Positions 1-10,474 of a stretch of DNA of 64,000 nucleotides are shown here, piece after piece (position 1 is the stretch's first letter; the number at the start of each line of letters is the position of its first letter). The position numbers and the translations under genes were made by a program. Under the pieces are notes generated by a model. It worked only from the letters and a program-made list of their open reading frames with translations, searched no databases and was not told the DNA's origin. Source of the DNA: Ditylenchus dipsaci (lineage: Eukaryota > Nematoda > Chromadorea > Rhabditida > Anguinidae); the NCBI GenBank assembly GCA_004194705.1, contig SADC01000858.1:124001-188000 (forward strand). Direction: 5' to 3'.

Positions 1-148
1 ATGATTAAGAATAGATCATAGGCATTGATTTATTCTTTATGATAGCTCATTTAGATTTTTATACAGCTGAGTCTCGACTGTATCTCGACCATATAGCGTA
101 ACCTGTCAGTACCGGCTCAAGGTCGCGTTTTACCGGTTTGGTCCATAA

Positions 149-1001
149 CAGGGCTGTACCGGATATCCGATATCCGACATCCGGCACTTTTCGACATCCG
201 ATATCCGGTATCCGATATCCGAAAAAAATCGCTGAATTTCGGATAAATCAGATGAGCTCAGGCTTTTTACGATATTATTTAAAGATTTTTTTCGAATTAA
301 TTTTTCTAAAAACCATATTCTTCGGTCATTTTATGTGCAATCCCTTCTTCATTTTATCTTTTTCATTTCGAACCTCACATTTCCGGCTTTAAGATGTCTA
401 ACGACCAAAAATGGGATGCATTTTTTGTAAGAAACGGAACCATAGTAAAGTGAAAAGCTGAGCATTGCAACTTCTCTGTTGATCTTGGGCCGAAGAAGGG
501 AACAAATCAGATGAAGTACCATCTTCAAGGAAAGCATGCAGAGCTGTTTCAAGCGCCGAGAAGCAGCCAAGCTGAATGAGAAGAACCGTATCCAGAAACA
601 AGCCGGTTCTCAGCCTAGTATCTCGTTTGCCTTCAATCCAGTAGAATCGAAACCTAAACAGCCTTCGCCCAAGCGTATGAAAATTACTAGTGATCCAAAA
701 TCGACGAATCTTTCAGTTAAATATTCCTTTCTTTCATAGTGAAAGTCATTTACTGTTTTCAGATCAGTGGACCAGCACCGGGCGCAAGTCCATTGCTATT
801 GATCGAACAATTGCGGAAATGATTTGCGTGGATGCAGCGCCACTTGCCATTGTAGATAGAAAGGGATTTCGTCGCCTTCTTCACACTTTTTCATATCCGA
901 TATGCGATAACGATATCCGGCACTTTTTCATATCCGATATTATTTCATATCCGGTATTCGATATCCGATCCGATATTTTTTTGACATCCGGTACAGCCCC
1001 G
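149..1001 (+). mobile_element. hAT-like element with CCGATATCC-rich ends and internal transposase remnant
   Basis: The ends are inverted: CAGGGCTGTACCGG on the left and CCGGTACAGCCCCG on the right, then arrays of the motif CCGATATCCGA. They are flanked by an 8-bp near-duplication, GTCCATAA at 141-148 and GTCCATTA at 1002-1009. TIR form and 8-bp duplication fit the hAT superfamily. The interior holds a broken transposase (separate entry), so this is a decayed, shortened copy of a once coding element. The right arm is shorter than the left. Confidence 0.75.
393..890 (+). pseudogene. hAT transposase N-terminal remnant (BED zinc finger)
   Basis: Reading from the ATG at 393 gives a BED-finger-like stretch: KWDAFFVRNG, then an in-frame stop where the first Cys of the finger would be expected, then HCNFSV, a GTNQMKYHL segment and the closing QGKHAEL, the usual C2-H-x-H layout. 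A further block around 780-890, in another frame after a possible TTTTCAG acceptor, reads IAEMICVDAAPLAIVDRKGF, matching the conserved hAT segment in which an isoleucine-rich helix precedes a Pro-x-x-x-Val-x-x-x-Gly-Phe motif. The catalytic core and C-terminal dimerisation domain are absent. Stop codon, frame change and missing core make it a pseudogene; it lies wholly inside the TIR-bounded element. Confidence 0.75.
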
Positions 1002-1330
1002 GTCCATTAGTTCACGGGTGTTTAAACACAGTCCGCAAGTTTCTCATGGGTTTCATAAGTTTTCAGTTATACAAGCCACAAAATTAGCAGATGATTTCCA
1101 CAATCAAAATTGGATTTGTAAAAAGAGAACAAAATTTTTGACGGGTTTCAAAATTTAAAAAAAACACAAAATTTTAATTTTAAAACCTATCAGAAAATTT
1201 TGTTCTCATTTTACAAATCAAATTTTGATTATGTCTAGTTCTCCGATGAGTGAGCGATTTTCTTTGACTTGTTTCGGCGGGAATTGCTTTTGATTTTTTT
1301 TCTCGGCCGAATTTTCTTTTCTGTTGGTAC

Positions 1331-2201
1331 CAGTGTTTGGACCTCGTACTCGTACTTCGTACTCGTACTCGTACACGTACTCGTACTACGAGTACGTGTA
1401 CGAAGTACGAGAAGAAATTTGAGAAGTACGAAGTACGAGTACGATGTACGAGCTTAAAATTTTGTGGTACGAGGTACGAGTACGAAGTACGAGAAGAAAT
1501 TTTAAAGGTACGAGTACGAGGTACGAACTAAAATATAAAAATTTATAAATCACAAAGCAAATACTGGCGCTTCACTACTAAAAAGCCGGATCTTAATGTC
1601 TTTTAATAAAAAAGACATTGCAAATAGTTTTTTTTCAAATTTTTCCTGAATACCTAATCCGTTTTATACAAAGTACGAGTACGAAGTACGAGCAAAAATT
1701 TTTGTGTACGAGGTACGAGTACGAAGTACGAGAAGAAATTTTAAAGGTACGAGGTTCGAGTACGATGTACGAGCTTAAAATTTGTGGTACGAGGTACGAG
1801 TACGAAGTACGAGAAGAAATTTTAAAGGTACGAGTACGAGGTACGAACTAAAATATAAAAATTTATAAATCACAAAGCAAATACTGGCGCTTCACTACTA
1901 AAAAGCCGGATCTTAATGTCTTTTAATAAAAAAGACATTGCAAAATAGTTTTTTTTCAAATTTTTCCTGAATACCTAATCCGTTTTATACAAAGTACGAG
2001 TACGAAGTACGAGCAAAAATTTTGTGGTACGAGGTACGAGTACGAAGTACGAGAAGAAATTTTAAAGGTACGAGGTTCGAGTACGATGTACGAGCTTAAA
2101 ATTTTCGTTGTACTAGGTACGAGTACGAAGTACGACGGTTAAAATTTAGCGGTACGAAGTACGAGTACGAGTACGACCCTTTTCTGAAAGTCCAAACACT
2201 G
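1331..2201. mobile_element. Non-autonomous hAT-like element made of GTACGAG arrays
   Basis: Perfect 12-bp TIRs, CAGTGTTTGGAC and GTCCAAACACTG, are flanked by a perfect 8-bp duplication GTTGGTAC (1323-1330 and 2202-2209). Almost the whole interior is degenerate arrays of GTACGAGTACGAAGTACGAG, in opposite orientation at the left extremity. A segment of roughly 320 bp (about 1500-1810, then 1830-2090) is itself duplicated in tandem, including a unique piece with AAATACTGGCGCTTCACTAC. No transposase remnant. Open frames across the array, rich in RGTRYEYEV, are artefacts of the repeat. Confidence 0.85.
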
Positions 2202-2273
2202 GTTGGTACCGTTTTGTAGCTGAGATTCAGGGCTACAAAAAAAAATTTTTTCCAGCCACTATCGCTGAAAAAG

Positions 2274-2380
2274 TCTTGATAAAAATGCGTTTATTTGCAC
2301 TCCACATCGCACTCTACATCTCACTAGATGAGTGCAATGTAGAGTGCGATGTAGAGTGCAAATAAACGCATTTTTATCGA
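2274..2380. repeat. Near-perfect 107-bp palindrome (hairpin)
   Basis: Left arm runs ATAAAAATGCGTTTATTTGC then CACTC, CGCACTCTACATC; the right arm repeats these inverted (GATGTAGAGTGCG, GCAAATAAACGCATTTTTAT) around a short centre near CTAGATG. A fragment of the same motif (TGGCACTCTACATTGCACTC) recurs near 2505. It may be the tip of a foldback element. Confidence 0.7.
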
Positions 2381-2829
2381 AAAATTTTTAGCGATATGTG
2401 GCTGGATTTTTTTTGCGTACCCTGCATGTCAACCACAAAATGATACCAAACAGAAAAAAAGCTCGGCAAAGAACAAAATTTACAGTCGTTTTTTTGCAAT
2501 TTACATGGCACTCTACATTGCACTCATTGGGGACGCGCCTTTAGTTTCTAGTGCTTGTATAACTAAAAAACTTATGAAACCCATGCGGAAACTTTTGCGA
2601 ATTGTGTATAAACACCCACGAACTTGTGGTCAAGCCCAATATCAGGGTTGCGTTTATATTGGCGGTAAGACAAAATAAGCTTCATTCACGGGTTTAACCA
2701 ATGAACCATTTTTATGAATTATCATAACAACAAAATACATTGTATAACTTCAAAGTTAAATAATGAATAAAAAATTGGTGAGTTTGCTCTGTTTTCTCAT
2801 TCTTCTTTACTGCCTCTCTACTGCTTGCT

Positions 2830-3330
2830 GTCGCTGATGTCACTGTAACATCAATGGCCTCCTCTTCAACTGCTGAGATTTCCGCCACAATTCATTCGAG
2901 AATAACTGCAGTTGCAAGTGAGTGCAGTTGAGCAACAATGGTTTGTTGCTGGGGTCGAACGGGGTGAAAAAATAATGCTTTATGGAATCGCTGAGAGAAG
3001 AGATGCGCCGACGCTCAATTCCATTATACAGAAAATACATCCTTCTTGGAACTGCGATTATGACAGACGGTTGGGCTGGTTACAACGGTGTCACTGATTT
3101 GCCAGAGCGATATGAGCACTATGTGGTCAACAACTCTGAGAATTTCGTCCACCCTAGAGATGCAGACATCCACACGCCGAATATCGAATCCATGCCCCAA
3201 AGAAGAGTATGGAACTGCTCGATCTAAACTTGTTAGTTACATTGAAGAATACTTATGGCATCGTCAGTTTTATGGAAATGATGTGTTTATCACTTTTGGC
3301 ATCAAATTAGCGAGTATAGACACTTTAAGT
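2830..3330 (+). pseudogene. Merlin-type (IS1595/ISXO2-like) DDE transposase remnant
   Basis: Pieces of one transposase are spread over shifted frames. About 2915-3040 reads WFVAGVERG, IMLYGI and RRDAPTLNSIIQK; 3020-3200 reads ILLGTAIMTDGWAGYNGVTD, then YEHYVVNNSENFVHP, then IHTPNIES; 3205-3315 reads ARSKLVSYIEEYLW and YGNDVF. In the Merlin/ISXO2 family the TDGW block carries the second catalytic Asp and the NIE block the acidic third residue, and both are visible. At least two frame changes and a stop after RRVWNCSI disable it. The N-terminal part with the first catalytic Asp is not found, and neither are TIRs. Confidence 0.75.
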
Positions 3331-3741
3331 GCAAATAAATGTTTCTGTTGTGATCTTTTTTTTATCAACCCTTAAAGCCAAAAGTCATTTTTTGAGAACC
3401 AGCTTTTTGGTAAGGAAAACGCCGGAAAAACTACTTTTTATCGTTCTAGCGTATAAAATTACTTTAGAGATTTAAACACGAATTCTAAATCAATGAAAAA
3501 TGCGCATCCAACATGATTCGAATGACTCGATGATGAGCTCTTCGTAGGCTTTTCCATACATCTAGTATCCACTGGAGGTAGACGGCCATAAGAGCTCGTC
3601 ATTCATCCCAGTTGTCTTACCAGGCCAATAGCAGCATACCGTTGGTATTATCTGAAGAAGACGAATGATTATTGGCAGCCAAGAAACAAACTGATTCTGT
3701 AAAAAGATACTTATCACTAAATTCAAACGACTTTTTTGACC
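3331..3741. other. Intergenic, no gene recognised
   Basis: No coding signal or repeat boundary I can support between the Merlin remnant and the poly-C MITE. Confidence 0.5.
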
Positions 3742-3980
3742 CTACTATAGAATACCCCCCCCCCCCCAAAAATCCGACCTTTTAAACTTTAAGTAAAAAG
3801 TACCCAATTTATGTTTCAGACCCCGGAAAATGTGCGCAAACTCTTCATTAGTCACAACTTCCGTACGCTGGCTACCCCCAAGCCTAAGGGCTAAGCCTAT
3901 ACTTGTTGTTTGCAAGTGTAGTTACAGCATTTTTTAAAGGTCGGATTTTTTTTGGGGGGGGGGGGGGGTATTCTATAGTA
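3742..3980. mobile_element. Poly-C MITE, copy 1
   Basis: Ends CTACTATAGAATACCCCC (left, followed by a long C run) and its inverse GGGGGTATTCTATAGTAG (right). Interior includes AAGCCTAAGGGCTAAGCC, similar to nematode TTAGGC telomeric repeats, and TTTTTTAAAGGTCGG. A close copy lies at 57298-57540 and a diverged relative at 7049-7270. The TA at each edge suggests a TA target site. Non-coding. Confidence 0.8.
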
Positions 3981-4092
3981 GCGCCGACTTTTTCAATTAT
4001 TGACTTACAGTGGCTAAAATGCTTTAGAAGCCTATCTATTAGAGAGGGCCCTTCTAATAGACAGGGCTCGTCTATCAGAGAAAAATATGGTA

Positions 4093-4421
4093 TTAGGTTT
4101 ACATAAGTTCCCAGCGTTTTATTTGACGGTATCTCCTGACACGAATGATTGCTGGCCTTGTGCCATGTTATTTACCAAAATGAAGCCTGTATTTGCTCTT
4201 TCATACGCGCTATAATTTACCCTTGTGTGCTTTAATTTTTAATCAGTTATAGGCAATTGAAATGGATTGTCAAGTTGACAAAAAATCACATTTTCGACAC
4301 CTTCTTCTTTTTTGCTTTCAATCGAGGCCAAAAAGCTGCACAAGCTGCTCGGGACATTTGCGCTGTGTACGCTAAAACACGCTGGGAAAAAACGCTGGGA
4401 ACTTATGTTACAACCTAATAG
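4093..4421. mobile_element. Inverted-repeat MITE ending in CATAAGTTCCCAGCG
   Basis: TTAGGTTTACATAAGTTCCC then AGCGTTTT at the left is mirrored at the right by AACGCTGGGAACTTATG and AACCTAATAG. Interior has no coding signal. A relic with similar end sequence (TTAGGTTG, AGTTGGGAA) lies near 63330. Confidence 0.6.
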
Positions 4422-5933
4422 TTGGATAGTAGAGTCTACGTGACTTACACCATTTATTCTACGACAAAACTATAAATGTTCAATCGCAAAGGTAGATTAA
4501 AAAGTTTATTTTTTAACATGCGGAAGCAAACACGCTGATAAAACTTACAAATAAATAATTTTCACAAACAAGATTATTTGACTTATTTTTACAGACGACA
4601 CAAATTTGGCTATATCAAAAATGTTTTGCGTGACAAAAGCAAACCCAGCTTATCAATCCACTTTAATGTAAATTTTCTGTAAGTGTTTACAAAAAAAATT
4701 GTCAATATAGAATTGAAAAAGGGTAAAAAGAAAGTGTGAGCCACGCCTAGTTGTGTTCCAGCTCACTGAACTCGTGCTCAAATTAAGAAACCAGCTATTT
4801 GAATAGACAGTGGACAAATAAAAAAATTATGGGCATAGTCAGCTAAAAGTTTAAATGATGTGAATAATAAATTAAAAAATTTACCTGTATTATCAAAAGA
4901 AATGGTTAACTGTTTTGTGATTTTGTAGGTCTTTTAGAAAAACTTCCAGAATTACGATTCAAAGTTTTATAAATATGTTGTAGGACACAGTAATCGAAAA
5001 TACATTTTGCACAAAGAACCAACTGCAATCACATAAACTGAGGCAAAGCTTGTAAACTTGATGGCAAAGACGACTGATCCATTATCAAAATTTTTAAAAT
5101 ATCAGGGTGATCGCTAATATATTTGAAAATTCCTTAAAACTCGTAAAATATTAGATGTCTTAACATTCTAAAGGTGGAGCGTGCAAGTGTCACTTTTCGT
5201 TTTTTTCACGTTGAACACATGTTAAAAAGAGAATTCAAATTTCTAATTCCGCTCAAGACAACAAGGTTTTCAAATTCAGTATCAAAACAACAAATTTTCA
5301 AATTCAGCATCAAAATGCACTTGGTTTTTTCATATATTTTTTTATGTTTTTGGTCTCAAAGAGAAAGTCATTTTTAACTTTTTTGCCACAATTTGAATTT
5401 TTCCTTCAAAATCAAATCAAATGTAGAGACCGCATGTAGAGACCGCATCAGACGGGAACCTAACGGGATCCCGATCCCGCCCAGGCGATTTCGAGCCAAA
5501 TTGTGATCAGGATATTATTTGATATCATACTTTGATTTAATCCACATTTTCAGCAATAACGATGTTTTTAAAACTTAAAGGGCCATTGCCGTCTCCGACA
5601 ATGATTGTCCTTGGCAATTCAAATAAATTCCCTAATCATTGAACTTCTTACGCAATTTTTAACTTGGTTTCTAACAAAACTACACCCAAAAAAAATTCTA
5701 GGCCTTCTGTGTCAGAAACCAAATTGAAAAATCCGTACAGAAGCTCTATAAAACGTGATATAAGTATTAACCTTGGGTACTAGAGAAATAAGTCGAACTT
5801 GAGTTTGTTTTTTTTCAAAAACCTGACTTTTAGTATTTAGTTTTTTAATTGTTTTCAGAGTTGGAAAAACTATTCACAGTTAACAAAAAATGCATTCCTC
5901 TCTTTCAAGTAAAACAAGTTCCTTCCTGCTTAC
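4422..5933. other. Intergenic or 3' remainder of the chemoreceptor gene; no exon recognised
   Basis: AT-rich DNA downstream of the minus-strand chemoreceptor. The last exons of that gene, covering helices 5-7, would be expected here, but I could not identify them. Short copies of dispersed repeats are present: ACTTGGTTTCTAACAAAAC at about 5660 (also near 20640 and 43800) and CGGGATCCCGATCCCG at about 5463. Confidence 0.4.
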
Positions 5934-6398
5934 CTCAGGCCGGAAAACAATGATAAGCCAAGATAGCTAATCCAAATTCAAATGCAGAGTTGCAGCGTTG
6001 TGTAGAACAACAATAGCTGGGTTTAAAAATATTGCATATATACTTTCATTTGGCTGTACTGCAGCAAGTCTGTACAGCAGAGCGTTGTCTTGCACTAAAA
6101 TAATTCCAGCTCCACAAAACACACAATAGGCGATAGATATGTTGCCACCCGAAGGGCCAAAAGCCTTCCCAAAACCATTTATATAAGACAAAGTTGGACT
6201 GATCATTTCTGGCTTGACTAAAACACCTAATCCAAAAGTCAAGAGAAAGTCCCAGAACTAAAAAACATTCCTGTTGAAAAAAATTAAAAACCGAAAACAT
6301 ACTGCATAAAAAATAAGAAAAAATCGGTATGTCTTCATAGTAGCAGGTGATGCGTAAATTATAATAAAACAGACGTACATTTGTAGAAAAAAGTGATA
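5934..6398 (-). CDS. Srh/Sri-like nematode seven-helix chemoreceptor, partial (three exons)
   Basis: Three minus-strand exons splice in phase 0: 6303-6398, 6012-6257 and 5934-5966, with 45-nt introns (GTATG...TTTTTAG and GTTG...GGATTAG) and a good GTAAGC donor after the last. The product has the landmarks of the str-superfamily (srh/sri branch) G-protein-coupled chemoreceptors: a first helix with YASPATMKTY, then WDFLLTFGLGVLVKPEMISP (helix 2 and its proline end), then YINGFGKAFGPSGG, a helix-3 block, and LLYRLAAVQP, the counterpart of the FENR/YRHQ region after helix 3, then LSWLIIVFRPE. These receptors sit in the plasma membrane of chemosensory neurons. First exon and helices 5-7 were not located, so about 125 residues of an expected 300-350 are described. 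No frameshift is needed in the part seen. Confidence 0.72.
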
Positions 6399-6479
6399 CT
6401 GTAGTTATAGATAAAAGCGAGGCCTCAAACCAGTTTTTTATTTCATATTGTAAAAAATTGGACAATTAGAACTTGAACT

Positions 6480-7048
6480 GTCTGTGGCAGTTGTTTTTCG
6501 TAATGCTAAATCAGGCTCAAAAACGCAAAAAAACGTGTGAAATTAAAATTTGTGAGTTTTAATCATGAAATTTTCTCAGGTTTCGCCAATTATTTAACAA
6601 GAACAATAAGAGATCTTGGAGTTTGTGTCTAAAGTTATTTTAATAACTTTTTTTCCCACTAAAACGTTGTATGAGAAAATTTTCTTATCAGCATGTGAAT
6701 TGTTAACAATTACTGTATTCGTTTTTTTTGAAACGGTCGAACCTGGATATAACAGCACTCCGATAAAACGAACCCGTCGTCACCAAAAAACCGGTTCCAA
6801 ACAATGAAATCACCCCCTTTATAACGGCCCTATTACGTTTCAGATAAAAAATTCAAATTTAAGTGTAATTTTTGCAAAGCGCAATTATTTTGCAAGTTCC
6901 CCTGCATACTTGCACGTTTCGGAAAATAGGGCGCCTGTGCCGGCGCCATGCTTTTCAGTATTTCGGCGCCGGGCATTTTCAAATTTTCAAATATTTTTAA
7001 AGCATTTTCGACGCTGCTGTCATATACCACCCCCCCCCCCCAAAAAAG
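6480..7048. other. Intergenic with degenerate pogo-like and GC-rich repeat pieces
   Basis: GGTCGAACCTGGATATAAC at about 6736 is one end of a pogo/Tigger-like MITE (family ends CAGTCGAACCT), followed by ATAAAACGAACCCG; no matching right end. Around 6925-6980 lies a GGCGCCGGGC/GTGCCGGCGCC segment related to the GC-rich element at 9868-10055. No gene recognised. Confidence 0.5.
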
Positions 7049-7270
7049 CTACTGTAATATACCCCCCCCCCCAATAATTTTTCAGGTACCCTAAAAACCA
7101 TATTTTTTTTTGAAAAGTGGTGAAATTATTACGTGTGTCTCTGAGCCTAATGCCTAAGGCCCTAAGCCTAAGGCTAAGCCTAATTCCTAAAACCTAAAAA
7201 ATTATTGGGGAAGGGTATATTACAGAGAGGGTTTGTGTGTGGGGGGGGGGGGGTGCATATATTACAGTAG
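7049..7270. mobile_element. Poly-C MITE, diverged copy 2
   Basis: CTACTGTAATATACCCCCC at the left and GGGGTGCATATATTACAGTAG at the right form the TIRs. The interior carries CCTAAGCCTAAGGCTAAGCC, the telomere-like segment also seen in the copies at 3742 and 57298. A second internal TATATTACAG shows rearrangement. Confidence 0.65.
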
Positions 7271-7707
7271 AGCCGCATTTTCAAATACCCGCAAACGGCT
7301 GGAATCAGGGTCCCACCGCCAGGGCCGTGCCAAGCTATTTTGAAATTTAGGAACCGGGCGCAGGCTATGATAAGGGCGCCAGCTCCTGCGCCGGCCTTTT
7401 GTCTGTAAATTGAGTTTTTGTAATAAAAAAAATGTATTATATCAGCAACATACAGAGTGTAGTAGTCAAAATTTTGATAATTGTCCAGCACTCTACAGCA
7501 TCTTATAACAAAGTATAAGGCTTACCAAGAGCTACAAAAACCACTCCACAAAACTGTTTTGGACGTAAAGCATTGAGGTATGTTTCTTTGAAAAAATGTA
7601 AAAATTCATTCCGAAAAATTTAAATTTCGCTTTATATTTTGCATTCTCAAATCTAGCATATCAGTAAAATGTTTTTTTAGTGTCAAGCAATAAGTCAAAC
7701 AACAACC

Positions 7708-7975
7708 ATGGGTTGCAGGGGGCACATTATAAGGTCAATTCGAGTTGCTCTACAAGATAGGCCAGGACCGCCGGGACTTTTATGTGATAGAATTTTTGAC
7801 CGCCTGGCGGCTTTTGCGTCGAAATTTGCGAAAACTGGCTAAAAATAGACGTTTTTCGCCGCCGACCCGGGCGGTCAAAAATTCTATCAGATAAAAAACC
7901 TAGCGGTCGTGGATTATCTTGTAGAGCAACTAAAATTGATCTCATGATGTGCCACTTGTAACCCCATTTTTTGAA
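7708..7975. mobile_element. Inverted-repeat MITE (GAGTTGCTCTACAAGATA arms)
   Basis: GGTTGCAGGGGGCACATTAT, then GTTGCTCTACAAGATA, is mirrored by TATCTTGTAGAGCAAC and ATGATGTGCCACTTGTAACC. A GC-rich inner pair, GATAGAATTTTTGACCGCC and GGCGGTCAAAAATTCTATC, extends the dyad. Non-coding; the open frames on both strands are products of the palindrome. Confidence 0.75.
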
Positions 7976-8994
7976 AAATCATGAAGAAAATGCCCAGCGG
8001 CGATCGGCGCCGAAACGGCTGCGTTCCAACTATGGCTCAGATACAGGTTCTCAAAGTAAGGGTAGCTTTTTAGAGGAAATACTATTCGGTCAGAACCTCG
8101 ATATAGTGCGACTTCGATACTGCACGATTTTCCCAGGTTTGGCTGATTGAAAAAAGCTCAATTTAGTATGCCTCTATATAGTGCAAACCTTGATATAATG
8201 CGGTCTTTTTTCAGTCCGGTTTATTGAAAAAAAAGCCTCGATATAGTGCGAAATCATGTTCTAATACATATCGTTCAAACATTTGTCGATCTTAGACGCA
8301 AAATTTACTGTTTTTTCCCGGATTGTTTAATCAGTTGTAGTGTAGATCAGCATTTGTAGGGGCAAAATATAAGACTGCATCATTGTTCGAACAAATAAGG
8401 TTTATACTCAGCCCGCTCGAAAAGAAATGAAAGCTGGTGAATTAGCGTTTTCCTTTAATTATTTCGATCGAAAAACCGGGAATTCCAAAAGTTTGTTCAT
8501 TTTTTTTGCATTCAGCATTAGATCTAATTTCCTAGAGACATTAGATTGCTTTTTTCGTTCGCGAACCGAGGCTCGGTATGTGGACTGAGCTTTGAGATAT
8601 TTCAGTTTAGCCACATCTAGCAGCGATGGATTGTTGCTACTGTCAAAATGTAAAATCTCTTATTTTCGCTTTGAAAATCTATAAAAAAATTAGGATACTT
8701 TTTGCCTTAGTTCCCCTTTTAATTTTTTTTGTGTGTATTAGGCTTTATGATTAGGTAAGCGTAGACCAATTATGTCAGTCAAACATGCCTCTCAAGGATT
8801 AAAAAAGTAAGAAATATGTGTACGTCCGTCTCAACATACGCTAACCTACCCTTGCCTAGGCCTAAGCGTAAGAAATCACAAAAAAATACACAGGGGGACC
8901 AAAGCAAAAAAATGTGCTATTGTCGTATAAGGCCAAAAAAATGTCTTCAAATATTATAATTTGCAAGGACTGATATAAAAATGTTTTTTAAAAA
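7976..8994. other. Intergenic with degenerate CCTCGATATAGTGCGA repeats
   Basis: Between about 8090 and 8260 the motif CTCGATATAGTGCGA recurs in imperfect copies, resembling a subterminal array of a pogo-like element. The rest shows no gene. Telomere-like CTAGGCCTAAGCGTAAG occurs near 8855. Confidence 0.45.
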
Positions 8995-9242
8995 TACCGT
9001 ATTTCCTCTAATAAGCGCCCCCTCTAATAAGCGCCTCCTCGACTTCGAGGGTCTCGATCTCAGTGTAGAAGCAATATTTTGCAAAGCTGTTTGACACGCT
9101 TTCTTAACTCCTACGAGCTTTACCGATTCCACTTTTTAGATTTTCGTTAAGCACCCAAAATCTCGAAATCGAATTCCAATTTTCCGATTTTTGGGGGTTG
9201 AAAAATAAGCGCCCCGGGGCGCTTATTAGAGGCAATACGGTA
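8995..9242. mobile_element. TA-flanked pogo-like MITE (CCGTATTTCCTCTAATAAGCG)
   Basis: Left end TACCGTATTTCCTCTAATAA followed by GCGCCCCC, right end GGGGCGCTTATTAGAGGCAA then TACGGTA. TA duplication at both edges. Length about 245 bp, no coding capacity. Same TIR start (CCGTA) and overall design as the protein-coding element at 13211-14367 and the MITEs at 10317 and 16920. Confidence 0.8.
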
Positions 9243-9867
9243 ACAAGCTTGGTCATTTTATCAATTAATTGTATTTTCTGCTCCTTGTTCTTTTGTGCCA
9301 ATTGACTGCCTCTACACTCCAACGCGCATTTCATATCCATCCATTAGAGCAGATAGATGGACTAATGAAAGGATGTCATTCAATAGGCGACAATGCGATT
9401 GGACAGGTGAAGAAAAGAGGAATGAAAAGAAGTTATTTGTGTTGTTGTCATTGAGTAGAATGTCAGTTGTTGTTCTCCTCCTTGCAGCACCAGCAAAACA
9501 GGGAAGAGAGTAATTTATTGGGCGATTACTTTTATTCTTGACTTGCCCACTTTGTTATTATTAATTGCTGTTGTTTTACCTGTTTTGATTTATGTGCTAG
9601 AGTTGCAAATTTGATTAGCTGTCCACACCACATTATCCATGAGGTCAAAAAACCTCTTGTTTGTATTGGAGAGTTGTGAAGGGCTATTGAGGCCAAATTG
9701 GTTGAGTGAAATTGCGATGTTTTGTTGTATTATGAGGATGGGTGACCCATCTGCCATGCTTCCACTTAATCATTGTTCTTTTGTTTGTTTGCTTATTTTT
9801 GCATTGACTGATTTGCATATAGTAGGCTGGCTAATAAATTGGTGTGCTTTTTATTTATTATTAAGTG
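9243..9867. other. Intergenic, no gene recognised
   Basis: Open frames of 60-90 codons exist but lack domain, signal-peptide or splice support. No repeat boundary seen. Confidence 0.4.
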
Positions 9868-10055
9868 TCTTTACTATAGTTTGCACGGGCGCCGGTGTGT
9901 GCCGACGAAAATTTTAATACAGATTGGTGCCGCGACGCCCGATTTTCGAATTGCGCGCTGGTGCCAATGCAAATTTTGGGAACTGCCGCCGCCGGGTGCC
10001 AATTTTTCGGACCTCGCGCCCCAGCGCCGTTTTTTTTTCAGCCGTGCAACTATGG
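9868..10055. mobile_element. GC-rich short TIR element
   Basis: TTTGCACGGGCGCCGG at the left is mirrored by CAGCCGTGCAA at the right, with flanks CTATAG and CTATGG as a possible target duplication. Composition (GGTGCCGCGACGCCC, CCGCCGCCGGGTGCC) is far richer in GC than the surroundings. Related pieces occur near 6925 and 7310-7400. Confidence 0.5.
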
Positions 10056-10316
10056 TCTTACCAGTTATTTTTATTCTTGATCTGGTCCATTTTATGTTCA
10101 TAAAAATAAAGAAAGCTAAACGACTGTGTGTAGTTTTTTTAGCTATTCTACATATATATCAGCATTTGAAAAAATAGCTACTTTGTAAAATTCACCGGCA
10201 TGCTCTGGCTAACAAAAAAAACCCTGCCAGTTCATGCCAGAAAAATATAAATTATAAAAAGCAAGTTACCCCAACAGCGTACTTTCTATTCGGCTGCGAA
10301 AAATTCAAAAAACAAA

Positions 10317-10474
10317 TACCGTATTTCCTCTAAATAAGCGCCCCCGCTCCAATAAGCGCCCCCCCCCTTATTTTGACTAAAATTTGGAGTTAAGGCCTTT
10401 TCTGATTGACAATTTTAAAATTTTAGGGGTTTGAAAAATAAGCGCCCCGGGCGCTTATTAGAAGAAATACGGTA
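10317..10474. mobile_element. TA-flanked pogo-like MITE, second copy
   Basis: TACCGTATTTCCTCTAAATA with AGCGCCCCC at the left, GCGCTTATTAGAAGAAATAC then GGTA at the right, TA at both edges. About 156 bp; a close relative of 8995-9242. Confidence 0.8.

Larger units (their letters stand above)
1009..2636. mobile_element. Large TIR element with about 75-bp imperfect inverted ends, host of a nested insertion
   Basis: Left end (1009-1080) contains GGGTGTTTAAACAC, CATGGGTTTCATAAG and AGTTATACAAG in order. The right end (about 2550-2636) carries the same blocks inverted, CTTGTATAACT, CTTATGAAACCCATG, GTGTATAAACACCC. No coding remnant is seen. A complete hAT-like element sits inside (1331-2201). The left end begins directly beside the target duplication of the preceding element. 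Superfamily not assigned because I cannot delimit a clean target duplication. Confidence 0.55.

Noticed and set aside
1337..1851. Arg/Tyr/Glu-rich open frames as genes
   Set aside because: They are translations of the GTACGAG array inside a TIR element with target duplications; repeat periodicity keeps the frame open.
7140..7195. Internal telomere array
   Set aside because: Only a handful of irregular GCCTAAG units, which belong to the poly-C MITE family.
7180..7560. An additional chemoreceptor exon (LDNYQNFDYYTLYVADIIHF)
   Set aside because: One hydrophobic stretch lies upstream of the Srh/Sri-like exons on the same strand, but phase and motif support are too weak to attach it.
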